Shown: positions 1-10,000 of the stretch, in pieces | Layout: each line of letters begins with the position of its first letter | Position numbering within the stretch: the first letter of the stretch is position 1 | NCBI RefSeq assembly: GCF_042643485.1 | Contig: NZ_JBHRSJ010000012.1 | Location: 310,001 to 374,000 of the forward strand | Direction: 5' to 3' | DNA: 64,000 nt | Origin: Azotobacter bryophylli | Lineage (GTDB): Bacteria; Pseudomonadota; Gammaproteobacteria; Pseudomonadales; Pseudomonadaceae | Position numbers and translations under genes: made by a program | The notes under the pieces: generated by a model | What the model was told of the DNA's origin: nothing | Databases searched by the model: none | What the model saw: the letters and a program-made list of their open reading frames with translations, nothing else

Positions 1-1
1 G

Positions 2-1120
2 CTGTCGCAGACCAACACCTGGAACAACCTCACCACGCTGAATATAAGCTACGACCTCGATCTCTGGGGCGGCCTGCGCAGCAAGAAAGACCGCAGCCTG
101 AGCGAAGCCCGCGTTGCTGCGACCGAGGAGCGCGCAGCGGCGCTGGAGCTGCAGAGCGCGATCGTGCGCACCTACGTCCAGCTGGCCCGGCACTTCGCCG
201 ACCGGGACATCGCCGAGGCCGAGCTGGAGCAGCGCAAGGAGCTGCTGAAACTGGCGAACAAGCGCTTCGATATGGGCCTCGGCAACCAGTTCGAGATCAG
301 CCAGGCGGAAGCGCCGATACCGGAAGCCCATCGCCAGCTGGACATCGTCGAAGAGGAAATCGCCCTGGCCCGCAACCAGCTGGCCGCGCTGGCCGGCGAA
401 GGCCCGGGCGCCGGTCAGGAGATCCAGCGGCCGCGCCTGTCGCTGCACGTCGCCGCTCCCAAGCTGCCGAGCGCCCTGCCGCTGGAGCTGCTCGGCCGCC
501 GTCCGGACCTGGTCGCCCGCCGCTGGCAGGTCGCCGCCATGGCGCGCGGCATCGAGGTGTCCAAGGTCGAGTTCTATCCCAACCTCAATCTGCTCGCCAA
601 CCTGGGACGCTGGTCCACCCAGGGCGACATCCTGACCTTCATCCGCCAGGACAAGCTGACCTACAGCCTGGGGCCGGCCCTCACCCTGCCGGTGTACGAC
701 GGCGGCTACCGGCGCGGCCAGCTCAGCGTGGCGACCGCCGACTACGACCTGGCCGTCGAGCAGTACAACAAGACCCTGGTGGATGCCTTGAAGAGCGTCT
801 CCGACCACCTGATCCAGCTGCACTCGCTGCATGAGCAGGAAGGTTTCGTCAAACACGGCCTGGAAACCGCCGAGCGCCGCTACAAGCTGGCTCAGGAGGC
901 CTACCTCCGCGGCCTGACCGACTTTCGTTCGGTGCTGGAGGCCGAGACCGACCTGTTCATCCAGCGCCGCCTCGAGCAGCAGGTGCGCGCAGGACAGCTC
1001 TCCACCCAGGCCGGCCTCTGGGTGGCCCTGGGCGGCGGCGTGCTGAATGCAGACAGCGGTCCGGCCGACGAGAAACTGGAAGCCCATAAAATCAAACTAC
1101 GCGCACTCTACAAGTACTGA
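2..1120 (+). CDS. Outer-membrane efflux factor (NodT/OprM-type), 5' end cut off by window
   Basis: The reading frame is open from the first bases of the window, so the N terminus, with any signal peptide and lipobox, lies outside. The visible 372 residues look like a TolC/NodT-type outer-membrane factor: the start contains SYDLDLWGG, the typical first strand-to-helix signature of NodT lipoproteins, followed by long amphipathic helices, then an internal repeat with GRRPDLVARRWQ and a second strand region around GPALTLPVYDGG. Such proteins form the trimeric exit duct of tripartite pumps. A FUSC transporter, DUF1656 protein and HlyD adaptor follow within 2.5 kb on the same strand, so it probably serves that pump. 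The substrate is unknown; related systems export aromatic acids or fusaric acid. Confidence 0.9.
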   Translation: MSQTNTWNNLTTLNISYDLDLWGGLRSKKDRSLSEARVAATEERAAALELQSAIVRTYVQLARHFADRDIAEAELEQRKELLKLANKRFDMGLGNQFEISQAEAPIPEAHRQLDIVEEEIALARNQLAALAGEGPGAGQEIQRPRLSLHVAAPKLPSALPLELLGRRPDLVARRWQVAAMARGIEVSKVEFYPNLNLLANLGRWSTQGDILTFIRQDKLTYSLGPALTLPVYDGGYRRGQLSVATADYDLAVEQYNKTLVDALKSVSDHLIQLHSLHEQEGFVKHGLETAERRYKLAQEAYLRGLTDFRSVLEAETDLFIQRRLEQQVRAGQLSTQAGLWVALGGGVLNADSGPADEKLEAHKIKLRALYKY

Positions 1121-1130
1121 GGTCGGCTCG

Positions 1131-3311
1131 ATGAGCAGTACCGTCAAGGCGCCGCCCAGCGCCTTCCGTCTGGCCCTCGGCGAATGGGCGCGCAGCGATG
1201 GGCTCATGTGGGTGTTCATCGCCAAGGCTCTGCTGACCAGCTTCGTCGCCCTCTGGCTGGCCTATCGTCTGGAACTGCCGCAACCAAGCACCGTGCTGGC
1301 CACAGTGTTCATCGTCATGCAGCGGCAGAGCGGCGAGGTTCTGGCGAAGAGCTTCTACCGCATCATCGGCACCTTGACCGGCCTGACCGTGATGATCCCG
1401 CTGATCGCCCTGTTCAACCAGGAGCGAGTGCTCTTCCTCCTCTGCCTGGCCCTGTGGCTCGGCCTGTGCACCATAGGTTCGGCGCGCTACCGCGACTTCC
1501 GCGGCTATGCCTGCGTGCTGGCCGGCTATACCGCGGCCCTGATCGGCCTGCCGCACATCCACGATCCGGAAAACGCCTTCATCCAGGCCCTCTGGCGGGT
1601 GCTGGAAATCAGCCTGGGCATCATCTGCACCGGCCTGATCAGCGCCCTGGTGCTGCCGCAGACCACCAGCGCCGTCCTGCGCACCCAGCTCGCCACCCGC
1701 GTCCGCGACTTCGCCCGCTACGCCTGCGAAGCCCTGGCCGGCCCGCTCGACCCGCAGCACCTGGAGGCGATCCACGCCCGCCTGGTGTCGGAAAGCGTGA
1801 CCCTAGAGAACCTGCGCAACACCAGCGCCTTCGAGGACCCGGAAATCCGCATGCGGCATGGTCGGATCGGTCGCATGAACAACGAATTCATGGTCTTCTC
1901 GACCCGCTTCCACTCCCTCTACCAGCTGATCCGCCGCCTGGAAAGCGCCCAGGAACCGCATGTCCTCGATGCCCTGAAGCCTTGCCTGGCGATCGTCTCC
2001 GGGCTGATCGAACCGCTGCGGGAGCTCCCCTTCACCGATGACCGGGCGGTGCAGTTGGCAGCGAGCATCGAGGCGATCAAGAGCACGCTGATGCAGCAGA
2101 TCCGCGACGGCCGTGAGCAGTTGCGCTCGCAGCAGGCCAGTGACGTGGAACTGCTGGACTACAACACGGCGTGCGAACTGCTGTTCCGCTTCACCAACGA
2201 TCTGCACAGCTACGCCGAGACCCATGCCTCGCTGATCAAGCCGCACCACGAGCGTGAACGCTGGAAAGGCGGCTTCGCGCCGCGCGCCAACGGCATGGCG
2301 GCCGCCGTGTCGGGCATCCGCAGCGCCGTACTGGTCCTGCTGATGGGCTCCTTCTGGCTGTCCACCGGCTGGGCCAGCGGCAACACCTTCGTGGTCACCG
2401 GGGCCTTGGCCACCGGCCTGCTGGCACTGGCCAAGAACCCGCGTCGGACCTCCTTCCAGATGCTGGTTGGCGCGGCCGGGGGCGCCTGCCTGGGCTTCTT
2501 CGTCCGCTTCTCCGTCTGGCCCTGGATTGAAGGTATCGAACTGCTCTTCACCAGCATGGTCCCGATCCTGGCCTACGGCGTCTTCCTGCTCGGCCGGCCG
2601 CAGACCAGCGGCTATGGCGTGGGCCTGCTGATCTGGTTCTGCATCCTGACGCTGCCGACCAACGTCATCGATTACGCCCCCTATCAGTTCATCAACAACT
2701 ATCTGGCCGTGCTCTTCGCCTTGTTCATCGTCGCCGTCGTCTCGGCGCTGGTGCTCCCGCCCGACCGCCCGTGGCTGTGGCGGCGCCTGGAACACGACCT
2801 GCGCATGCGCGTGGTGAGCGCCGTCAGCGCCAAGCTCAAGGGTCTGGTCAACGACTTCGAGAGCGGAACCCGCGACCTGCTCAACCAGGCCCACGGCCTG
2901 GCCGTCGGCCGTCCGGACGTGCAGCGTCGCCTGCTGCGCTGGATGTTCGCGGTGCTGGAGATCGGCCAGGGGGTGATCGAACTGCGCCAGGAGCAGGCGA
3001 ACCTGCCAGACGAGCCCTGCTACGCCGAGGACAGCGAATGGCGGCTCGGCATCCGCGCCCTGGGCCGGGCTCTGGTACGACTGTTCATCCAGCCCGACGA
3101 CAGCAACCGCCTGCGCGCCCTGGAAGCGGTCGAACAGGCCATCGCCGCGGTGCGCGCCACCCCCGAACCCCGCGCCCCGCAATTCGATACCTCGCCGTTG
3201 CGGCGGGTTCTCAGCCACCTGCACTTCATCCGCAGCTCGTTGCTCGATCCCAACTCGCCATTGGCCGAGAAGACCCCTTACGTCTATAGGAGAACGGCTA
3301 ATGCCGCGTGA
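1131..3311 (+). CDS. FUSC family inner-membrane transporter (AaeB/fusaric acid resistance type)
   Basis: A 726-residue membrane protein with two sets of transmembrane helices (roughly residues 20-190 and 390-560), each followed by a soluble helical domain. This is the layout of FUSC/AaeB aromatic-acid exporters. The ATG at 1131 is chosen because it follows a GAGGT ribosome site and lies 10 bases after the preceding stop; an upstream in-frame extension would run back into the outer-membrane factor gene. Its end overlaps the start of the DUF1656 gene by 11 bases, showing translational coupling. With the neighbouring HlyD adaptor and outer-membrane factor it should form a complete efflux system for small aromatic acids or related inhibitors. 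The substrate is inferred from family only. Confidence 0.9.
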   Translation: MSSTVKAPPSAFRLALGEWARSDGLMWVFIAKALLTSFVALWLAYRLELPQPSTVLATVFIVMQRQSGEVLAKSFYRIIGTLTGLTVMIPLIALFNQERVLFLLCLALWLGLCTIGSARYRDFRGYACVLAGYTAALIGLPHIHDPENAFIQALWRVLEISLGIICTGLISALVLPQTTSAVLRTQLATRVRDFARYACEALAGPLDPQHLEAIHARLVSESVTLENLRNTSAFEDPEIRMRHGRIGRMNNEFMVFSTRFHSLYQLIRRLESAQEPHVLDALKPCLAIVSGLIEPLRELPFTDDRAVQLAASIEAIKSTLMQQIRDGREQLRSQQASDVELLDYNTACELLFRFTNDLHSYAETHASLIKPHHERERWKGGFAPRANGMAAAVSGIRSAVLVLLMGSFWLSTGWASGNTFVVTGALATGLLALAKNPRRTSFQMLVGAAGGACLGFFVRFSVWPWIEGIELLFTSMVPILAYGVFLLGRPQTSGYGVGLLIWFCILTLPTNVIDYAPYQFINNYLAVLFALFIVAVVSALVLPPDRPWLWRRLEHDLRMRVVSAVSAKLKGLVNDFESGTRDLLNQAHGLAVGRPDVQRRLLRWMFAVLEIGQGVIELRQEQANLPDEPCYAEDSEWRLGIRALGRALVRLFIQPDDSNRLRALEAVEQAIAAVRATPEPRAPQFDTSPLRRVLSHLHFIRSSLLDPNSPLAEKTPYVYRRTANAA

Positions 3312-3501
3312 AATCGCCATTGGCGGCGTCTACATGCCGAGCCTGACCCTGCTCTTCCTGCTCACCCTGGCGGGCGCCTGGGTCATCGACCGGCTGCTCG
3401 CCTGGTATGGGTTCTACCGCAATGCCTGGCACCCGACGATGCTGCGGGCCAGCCTGTTCGTCTGCATCTACGGTGCTCTAGCGCTGTACATCTACCACTA
3501 A
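3301..3501 (+). CDS. DUF1656 small membrane protein (AaeX-like)
   Basis: A 66-residue protein with two predicted membrane segments (about residues 10-30 and 47-64) and the typical DUF1656 opening that includes EIAIGGVYMPSL. Proteins of this family are almost always encoded between a FUSC transporter and an HlyD adaptor, as here; AaeX of E. coli is the best known. The exact role is unknown. Its ATG lies inside the end of the upstream gene, and the HlyD gene starts 47 bases downstream, so all are likely in one transcript. Confidence 0.88.
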   Translation: MPREIAIGGVYMPSLTLLFLLTLAGAWVIDRLLAWYGFYRNAWHPTMLRASLFVCIYGALALYIYH

Positions 3502-3548
3502 AAAAAAGCCACCGCCGCCAAACTGCCCCCTGTTCAGAGAGCCTTGCA

Positions 3549-4442
3549 ATGCCTTGGAAACGTATCATCAGCATCGTCTTTACCCTGCTGGTCTTCGCTG
3601 CTGCTGTACTGCTGGTCACCACCCTCTGGCGGCACTACATGGACGAACCATGGACTCGTGACGGTCGGGTGCGGGCCGAGGTGATCAACATCGCCCCGGA
3701 CGTCGCCGGCCTGGTGGACGAGATCGGAGTGAAGGACAACCAGTACGTCAAGAAGGGCGACGTGCTGCTGCGCATCGACCCCGAGCACTACCACCATGCC
3801 ATGGCCGAAGCGGAAGCCCTGGTCGCCGCGCGCAAGGCCGAACTGCAGATCCGCCAGGACGACGCCAAGCGGCGCCTCGACATGGACTCCCTGGTGGTGT
3901 CCCAAGAAGACCGCATCAACGCCAATCACCGCGTGACCGCCGCCATGGCCGCCCTCCACGAGGCCGAAGCGATGCTGGCCACCGCCAAGCTGAATCTGGA
4001 GCGGACCGAGGTGCGGGCGCCGGTGGATGGCTACATCACCAACCTGAACGTGTTCAAGGGCGACTTCGCCCAGCGCGGCGAGCCGGTCATGGCGCTGATC
4101 GACGAGCACTCCTACTACATCTATGCCTATGTGGAGGAAACCCGCCTGCCGCTGATCCGCGTCGGCGACCGTGCCGACCTGCGCCTGATGAGCGGCGAGC
4201 GCATGGTCGGCCACGTGGAAAGCATCGCCCGCGGCATCTTCGACCGCGACAACCCGGAGAGCAAGGAACTGACCGCCGACGTCAACCCGACCTTCAACTG
4301 GGTGCGTCTGGCCCGGCGGATCCCGGTGCGCATCCACATCGACGAGGTGCCGAAGGAAGTGCTGCTGTCCGCCGGCCTGACCTGCACGGTGATCATCACC
4401 CCCGCCGAGGATCGCCCGCGTCCGACCCCGGACCGCTGGTAA
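3549..4442 (+). CDS. HlyD/AaeA-type periplasmic adaptor of efflux system
   Basis: A 297-residue membrane-fusion protein. An N-terminal membrane anchor (about residues 8-27) is followed by a biotinyl-lipoyl-like half (NIAPDVAGLVDEIGVKDNQ), a short alpha-hairpin (about residues 85-150), the second lipoyl half (RTEVRAPVDGYITNLNV) and a beta-barrel domain. This is the family pattern of AaeA/EmrA adaptors, which bridge the inner-membrane transporter and the outer-membrane duct. The length is normal. It is the last gene of the efflux operon; a GC-rich hairpin follows at 4456-4486. Confidence 0.9.
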   Translation: MPWKRIISIVFTLLVFAAAVLLVTTLWRHYMDEPWTRDGRVRAEVINIAPDVAGLVDEIGVKDNQYVKKGDVLLRIDPEHYHHAMAEAEALVAARKAELQIRQDDAKRRLDMDSLVVSQEDRINANHRVTAAMAALHEAEAMLATAKLNLERTEVRAPVDGYITNLNVFKGDFAQRGEPVMALIDEHSYYIYAYVEETRLPLIRVGDRADLRLMSGERMVGHVESIARGIFDRDNPESKELTADVNPTFNWVRLARRIPVRIHIDEVPKEVLLSAGLTCTVIITPAEDRPRPTPDRW

Positions 4443-4455
4443 GCGTGCACTCCCC

Positions 4456-4486
4456 CTCCTGCCGGCCTTCCGATGGCCGACAGGAG
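4456..4486 (+). terminator. Terminator-like hairpin after efflux operon
   Basis: A 12-bp stem with one mismatch (CTCCTGCCGGCC and GGCCGACAGGAG) and a 7-base loop lies 13 bases after the HlyD stop. No clear T tract follows, so intrinsic termination is uncertain; it may only stabilise the mRNA end. Confidence 0.4.
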
Positions 4487-4568
4487 CCCGATCCTCCCTT
4501 GCAGCCCGCCGCCATCGACGCCACCATCGGCCTTGACGCGGACATCGCGTGAGAAAGCGAGTGCACCC

Positions 4569-5066
4569 ATGAAGAAGGTCTACCTGGCAGGCCCGGACGT
4601 CTTCCATCCGCAGGCGCAGGAAAGGGGGCTTTACCTGCGTCGGCTCTGCCTGGAGCACGACCTGGAAGGACTCTACCCGCTGGACAACCAGTTGCCGCGA
4701 GGACTGACCGGCACGGCGGCGGCGCGCTGGATCAGCGCGGCCAACATGGCCATGCTGCGCAGCGCCGATGCCGTACTGGCCAATCTCGAACCCTTCCGCG
4801 GCCTGGAGCCGGACTCCGGCACGGTGTTCGAGGTGGGCATGGCCGTCGCCCTGGGCAAACCGGTCTGGTGCCATTTCCCATCGGCCGGCGATCTGCGCGC
4901 CCAGGTGCGGCACGACGCCGACGGTCGCGACGCCGACGGATTTCTCGTGGAAGACTTCGCCCTGCCGCGCAATCTGATGCTCGCCTGCACGTGGGCAGGA
5001 CACAGCGCCAATGCGGAAGAAGCGATCGCCGCACTCGGCGTCTACCTTCGCACCCGTACGCTCTGA
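4569..5066 (+). CDS. Nucleoside 2-deoxyribosyltransferase-like protein
   Basis: A 165-residue protein opening with KKVYLAGPDVF, the nucleotide/ribose-binding start of the nucleoside 2-deoxyribosyltransferase superfamily. It also has the DSGTVFEVGMA motif with the glutamate used as nucleophile in that family, and a phosphate/sugar loop near SADAVLANLEPF. Family members cleave or exchange the N-glycosidic bond of deoxynucleosides or related compounds. The start at 4569 is chosen because the conserved AGPDVF strand follows at once; the in-frame sequence before it is proline/serine-rich and not conserved in look. It ends 21 bases from the convergent AraC gene. The physiological substrate is unknown. 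Confidence 0.8.
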   Translation: MKKVYLAGPDVFHPQAQERGLYLRRLCLEHDLEGLYPLDNQLPRGLTGTAAARWISAANMAMLRSADAVLANLEPFRGLEPDSGTVFEVGMAVALGKPVWCHFPSAGDLRAQVRHDADGRDADGFLVEDFALPRNLMLACTWAGHSANAEEAIAALGVYLRTRTL

Positions 5067-5087
5067 CCCGGCTTGGCGCCTGGCGCC

Positions 5088-6125
5088 TCAGGCCAGCGCC
5101 TGGGCGGCTTGGCGCGTCGGCCGACTCTTCCGGGCGGCGAGCTCGCGGTACTGTCCCGGCGTCATGCCGAACCACTGGGTACAGGCCCGGTAGAAGCTGC
5201 TGTGCTCGCAGAAGCCGAGCAGGTAAGCCACCTCCTGCAGGCTGTGCCCGGAGTGACGCAGATAGAGGCGCGCCTGCTGCCGGCGCACGTCGTTGAGCAG
5301 CTCCTTGAACTGGGTGCCCTCCCGGTCCAGGGCCCGCTGCAGGGTGCGCTTGCTGACGCACATCCGCTGGGCGATATCCTCCAGGCGCGGAGCGCCCTCG
5401 GCCAGGCTCTCGAGAATCAGCTCGCGAACCCGGATGACCCAGGAGGAATCGCCCAGCGCCGCCAGACGCGCCCTGGCCAGGTCCTCGTGCAGGCGCTCGA
5501 GCGTCGGATTGGCGGTCCGCAGGGGCTGCTCGAGCTCGTCCCGCTCGAACAGCAGGGCATTGGTCGGAGCGCCGAAGCGCAGCCCCTGGCCGAACAGTCG
5601 GCGGTATCTGCCGGCGTCTTCCGGCTCCTCGTGCATCCTTTCGAGCCGCAGCACCCGCGGCTGCCGCCCCAGCAGCAGGCCGCAGAAACCGAGCAGCGCG
5701 GCCAGCCCGGCATCCCAGATCTGCCGCGGGACGGTCTCGGCCTGGCGCAGACGGCAGGACAGACGATAGACATCGCCCTCACGGCTCAGGCTGGCGCAGA
5801 CTCCGGTGTCCAGCAGCGAGGAGAAATGCACCAGATGCTCCAGCGCATCCTTCAGGGTCGGGCTGGACATCATCACGTAGCCCACCTCGCCGAAGACCCC
5901 CAGGTCCACCGTCTCGAACGCCCGAAGTCCGAAATCCGGATCGGCGAAGCGTTCCGTCGCCAGTTCGTAGAGCCGGTAGACGGCGCTGCTCGGCAAGCGC
6001 GCCCCCGGCTCGTCCAGCAACGCCAGGTCCAGGCCGGCCTCCGCGCCCAGGGTCTTCCCGTCCAGCCCCGCCAAGGTCAGCGTATCCACCATGAACCGGG
6101 CCACCGGCGCCGCAATCGAATACAT
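5088..6125 (-). CDS. AraC-family transcriptional regulator with arabinose-binding-type N-terminal domain
   Basis: A 345-residue regulator. Residues about 15-200 match the OruR/ArgR/QuiP-like N-terminal ligand domain of pseudomonad AraC proteins. Residues about 235-335 hold two helix-turn-helix motifs (EDIAQRMCVSKRTLQRAL and LQEVAYLLGFCEHSSFYRA) and the closing FGMTPGQYR signature. It is transcribed towards the deoxyribosyltransferase gene; its targets are not evident from the sequence. The phasin-like gene lies 124 bases upstream on the same strand. Confidence 0.9.
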   Translation of the reverse strand: MYSIAAPVARFMVDTLTLAGLDGKTLGAEAGLDLALLDEPGARLPSSAVYRLYELATERFADPDFGLRAFETVDLGVFGEVGYVMMSSPTLKDALEHLVHFSSLLDTGVCASLSREGDVYRLSCRLRQAETVPRQIWDAGLAALLGFCGLLLGRQPRVLRLERMHEEPEDAGRYRRLFGQGLRFGAPTNALLFERDELEQPLRTANPTLERLHEDLARARLAALGDSSWVIRVRELILESLAEGAPRLEDIAQRMCVSKRTLQRALDREGTQFKELLNDVRRQQARLYLRHSGHSLQEVAYLLGFCEHSSFYRACTQWFGMTPGQYRELAARKSRPTRQAAQALA

Positions 6126-6249
6126 AGCTATCCCCAGTCAAGCATCCAACCAGAGAGCCTCGGGAGACTCCCCGCCCATTACAGGATAACCATCCCGTCG
6201 CCTCATTGACCTCCGCCAATTTCTGGACGAATTCCACCGGCGGCGCGGC

Positions 6250-6777
6250 TCAGGCCTCGGCCGACGTCGACCGCTTGGCGATGGTCTCTTCCCCGGCGCC
6301 GGCCGGCGCCGGTTCGACGGAAGGCATGCTGGCACCGAGATCGACCGCCCGCTCCGCCAGGTTCGTCGCGATGTCGCAGCAGTCGTCCAGAGCGCCCAGC
6401 AGGTTGGTCAGGGAGCGCACCACCGGCGCGGCGTCAGACGGCGCATTCCTGGCCACCTCCGCGACCATCCCGCGCATCTGCCGGCGGCCGGCGTCCAGCT
6501 GCTCGGCCCAGAGATCGAGCAGCACGCCTCGGGAGGAGGCCAGCAGGCCCCAGAGCCGCCGGTTATGGTCCGTCAGGCTGCGCCACTCGAGCGCCGGATC
6601 GGCGACCTGCCCCGGCAGCCGGCGGCCGAGGCAGGCGAAGGCCTGATCGCTGGCCGTGCGCAGGGCGCCGAACTGCAGGCGGAGCAGCCGCTCGCTTGCG
6701 TCGGCGCATCTGGCGCTCAGGTCGTGCAGCTCGTCCAGATTGCTATGCTGGGTATCTTGGGAGTCGTTGTAGGACAT
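6250..6777 (-). CDS. Small helical, phasin-like protein
   Basis: A 175-residue protein without membrane segment or signal peptide, almost wholly alpha-helical with amphipathic stretches (for example SERLLRLQFGALRTASDQA and RGVLLDLWAEQLDAGRRQM). The tail is disordered, Pro/Ala/Gly/Ser-rich. Size and helix pattern resemble phasins, which coat polyhydroxyalkanoate granules, but no strong signature is visible. It is divergent from, and 256 bases away from, the DUF3141 gene, whose product has a PHA-synthase-like triad, which makes a granule role plausible. A GGAG ribosome site precedes the ATG at a normal distance. The phasin identity is an inference. Confidence 0.6.
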   Translation of the reverse strand: MSYNDSQDTQHSNLDELHDLSARCADASERLLRLQFGALRTASDQAFACLGRRLPGQVADPALEWRSLTDHNRRLWGLLASSRGVLLDLWAEQLDAGRRQMRGMVAEVARNAPSDAAPVVRSLTNLLGALDDCCDIATNLAERAVDLGASMPSVEPAPAGAGEETIAKRSTSAEA

Positions 6778-6907
6778 ATCCGAATCTCCGGGAAGGTGGC
6801 CGCCGATGGGCCGCGTACGTCTCGAGCACGGTTGCCGGCGGGCGAATGCCCTGGCAGGTTCCTATCATCGCCCCACGCAACAAGTTTTGCGATGCAAAAG
6901 AAAAGAT

Positions 6908-6936
6908 TTGTTCCTCTCGGGCCCATCCGTTATAAA
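6908..6936 (+). promoter_or_regulatory. Putative sigma70 promoter of DUF3141 gene
   Basis: TTGTTC at 6908-6913 and TATAAA at 6931-6936 are separated by exactly 17 bases inside a locally AT-rich stretch, unlike the surrounding GC-rich DNA. This would give a leader of about 90 bases before the ATG at 7034. The assignment is by motif only. Confidence 0.6.
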
Positions 6937-7033
6937 AAACACTCGCCATTTGCCGGCTCCCTTACCCCACGATATGGCGCAGTAACGGTGGGAACCGCGT
7001 TGATTGGCCTATTCCAATACGACGAGGGTCATC

Positions 7034-10000
7034 ATGAGCCAGGAGATTTTTTTTGCGCAGCAGCAAGCCAGCGTCACTTCCTTCAACAATCTGATCCGCC
7101 ATCTCGGCGGGTTGCAGAAGCTGCAGACGCAGAACCTGCTGAGCAGCCTGCAGCAGCGCAATGACGAGTCCCTCGAGGCGCTGCGCGCGAGCCGGCTGCG
7201 CCTGCCCGATGCCAACGACTGGCGCGAATACCTGATCGACGCCGGCCAGCGCAGCCTGCTGTTCTGGGACGCCCTGCGCCAGCGCGGCGACAACACCCTG
7301 GCCTACGAGCGGGCCGGCTTCCCCTTCCTGCTGCATTTCGACTACGAGGTCCTGCTCGACGGCAGCACCCTGTCCGCTCCGGTGAACTATTCCCTGCTGC
7401 GGATCATCCCCGAGCCGGGACAGACGACCAACGAAAGCCTGCCGCCGGTGATCGTCATCGACCCGCGCGGCGGGCACGGCGCCGGCATCGGCGGCTTCAA
7501 GGAAGACTCGGAGATCGGCGAGAGCCTGCGCGCCGGCCATCCCACCTACTTCATCGGCTTCAGCCACTGGCCGCAGCCGGAGCAGACCCTGGTCGACGTC
7601 GCCGCCGCCCAGGCCAAATTCATCGAGACCGTCATAGCCCGCCACCCGAAGGCCGGCAAGCCGGTGGTGATCGGCAACTGCCAGGCCGGCTGGGCGCTCA
7701 TGAGCCTGGCGGCGGTACGGCCGGAGCTGCCCGGGCTGGTGATCATCGCCGGTGCCCCGCTGTCCTACTGGGCCGGAGTCGACGGCCGCAACCCGATGCG
7801 CTATTCCGGCGGCCTGCTCGGCGGCGCCTGGATGACCCGCCTGGGCAGCGACCTCGGCAACGGCCGTTTCGACGGCGCCTGGCTGGTCAGCAACTTCGAG
7901 AACCTGAACCCGGCCAACACCTACTGGACCAAGTACTACAACCTGTTCGCCAAGGTCGATAGCGAAACGCCACGCTTCCTCGACTTCGAGCGCTGGTGGA
8001 GCAGCCCCGTCCTGTTCAACAGCGAGGAAATCGAGGCCATCGTCGACGACCTGTTCATCGGCAACAGCCTGACCGGCGTCAACCGGCGCAAGGGCGGCCA
8101 GGTCGATCTGCGCAAGATCGAAGCGCCGGTCGTGGTGTTCTGCTCCTATGGCGACAACATCACCCCGCCGCAGCAGGCCCTCGACTGGATCGTCGATCTC
8201 TACCCGACCGATCTGGCCCTGCACTCCTCCGGGCGCACCATCGTCTACCTCGAACATGCCAGCATCGGCCATCTGGGCATCTTCGTCTCCGGCAAGGTGG
8301 CGCGCCGCGAATACCACAACCTGATCGGCGTGATCGACGCGATCCAGGCCCTGCCCCCCGGCCTGTTCGAGCTGATCATCGACGACGTGCCGCGGGCCGG
8401 CGAGGGCGCCGAGGCCTACGAGGTGCACTTCGAGTCGCGCAGCATCGCCGACATCATGCGCGAGGACGACGGCCGCGAGGAAGAAGTCGAGTTCGCCATC
8501 ACCGACCGCGTCTCGGACGTCAACAGCACCCTCTACGACCTGACGGTCCGTCCCTGGCTGAGCCGGCTGATCGACGAACCAGCCGCCGAACTCATGCGCC
8601 AGACGAATCCCTTCCGCATGCAGCGGGTCGCCTGGAGCAGCCTGAACCCGGCGCTCTGGTGGCTGCCCGGGACGGCCGAGCTGGCCCGGCGCAGTCGCCA
8701 GCCGGCACGGACCGACAATCCCCTGCTGGCCTGGCAGAACCTGTTCGCCAGCAGCATCGAGCACGCCTGGGACACCTACCGGGACATTCGCGACGCCAGT
8801 CAGGAATGGGCCTTCCACAGCATCTTCGGCTGGATGGGCGCGCTCCTCTCCGGCCAGCTCCCGCACACGGCCCGCAAGGCCAACCGGCAGGACCCGGAAC
8901 TGCTGGAGCGGCTGCACGAATGCCTGCCCCAGGGCGGTCCGCTGGAAGCCTCCCTGCGCATCCTGCTGCTGCTCGCCAACGCCAGCGGCAGCCTCGACAA
9001 GGAGCTGCTGGAGGGTATCGTCAAGGACTACCGCCGGCGCCTCAGCCAGGAGCCGGGCACCCCCGACATCGCCACCCTGCGCAAGGTCGCGCGCCAGCAG
9101 AGCCTGCTGGTGTTCGCCTATCCCGAGGAAAGCCTGCGGACCCTGGCGCACCTGCTACCCGATGGCGCCTCGCGCCAGCGGGTTCTCGCCCAGATCATCC
9201 CCGTCGTCCCCGAATGGCATCGCAGCGACGGCCAGTTGGGCAAGGTCTGGCGCGAGCTCTACCAGGCGCTCGGGCTGCCGCTGCCGGCATTCGCCCAGCC
9301 GCTCCCGGCAGCCAACGATGCGGCGATGGCGATCGAGGAAGAAAAAGCCAGCGCCACCGAACCTGAAGCGCCGGCACAACCTGAGGCGAAGGCCGCCGCC
9401 GAGCCCGAAGCGCCGACTCAGCCGGAAGCCAAGGCCGTCGCCGAACCCGAAGCCCCAGCACAGCCGGAAGCCAAGGCTGCCGCCGAACCCAAAGCACCGG
9501 CTCAACCGGAAGCCAAGGCCGCCGTCGAACCCGAGGCACCGACTCAGCCGGAAGCCAAGGCCGCCGTCGAACCCGAGGCACCGACTCAGCCGGAAGCCAA
9601 GGTCGCTGCCGAGCCCGAAGCACCAACTCAGCCGGAGGCGCAGACCGTCGCCGCACCCGAGGCGCCAGCACAGCCGGAAACCAAGGCCGCTGCCCCCGAA
9701 GCCCCGACTCAACTGGAACTGGCAGCGCCCGCCCAGCCCGAGACCAAGTCGCAGACGGAGCCCGCCCCTGCGCAACCCGCCGTGAAAGCGGCGGCCGAGA
9801 CCGCCGCCGTCACCCAGCCCGAGATGCAGGTGGTGGCCGAGCCCCAGGTTGAAAGCCGGGCCGAGCCGGCCGCCCCCGAAGCGACCGCCCAGGCGGCAGC
9901 GGCGACGCCGGCGAGCCCGAAGAAACCCGCCAAGCCGCGAGTACGGGTCAGGGCCAAGGCCGAACCATCGGCAACCCAGAGCACGGCCGCGCCGGCCAAG

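Noticed and set aside
1092..3320. Long minus-strand and alternate-frame open frames over the FUSC gene
   Set aside because: Their translations are Arg/Gln/Ala/Gly-rich without domains and lie opposite a clear FUSC gene; they result from GC-rich codon bias.
6962..9151. A 729-codon minus-strand open frame opposite the DUF3141 gene
   Set aside because: Low-complexity composition and no family motif; the plus strand shows a conserved enzyme with triad residues.
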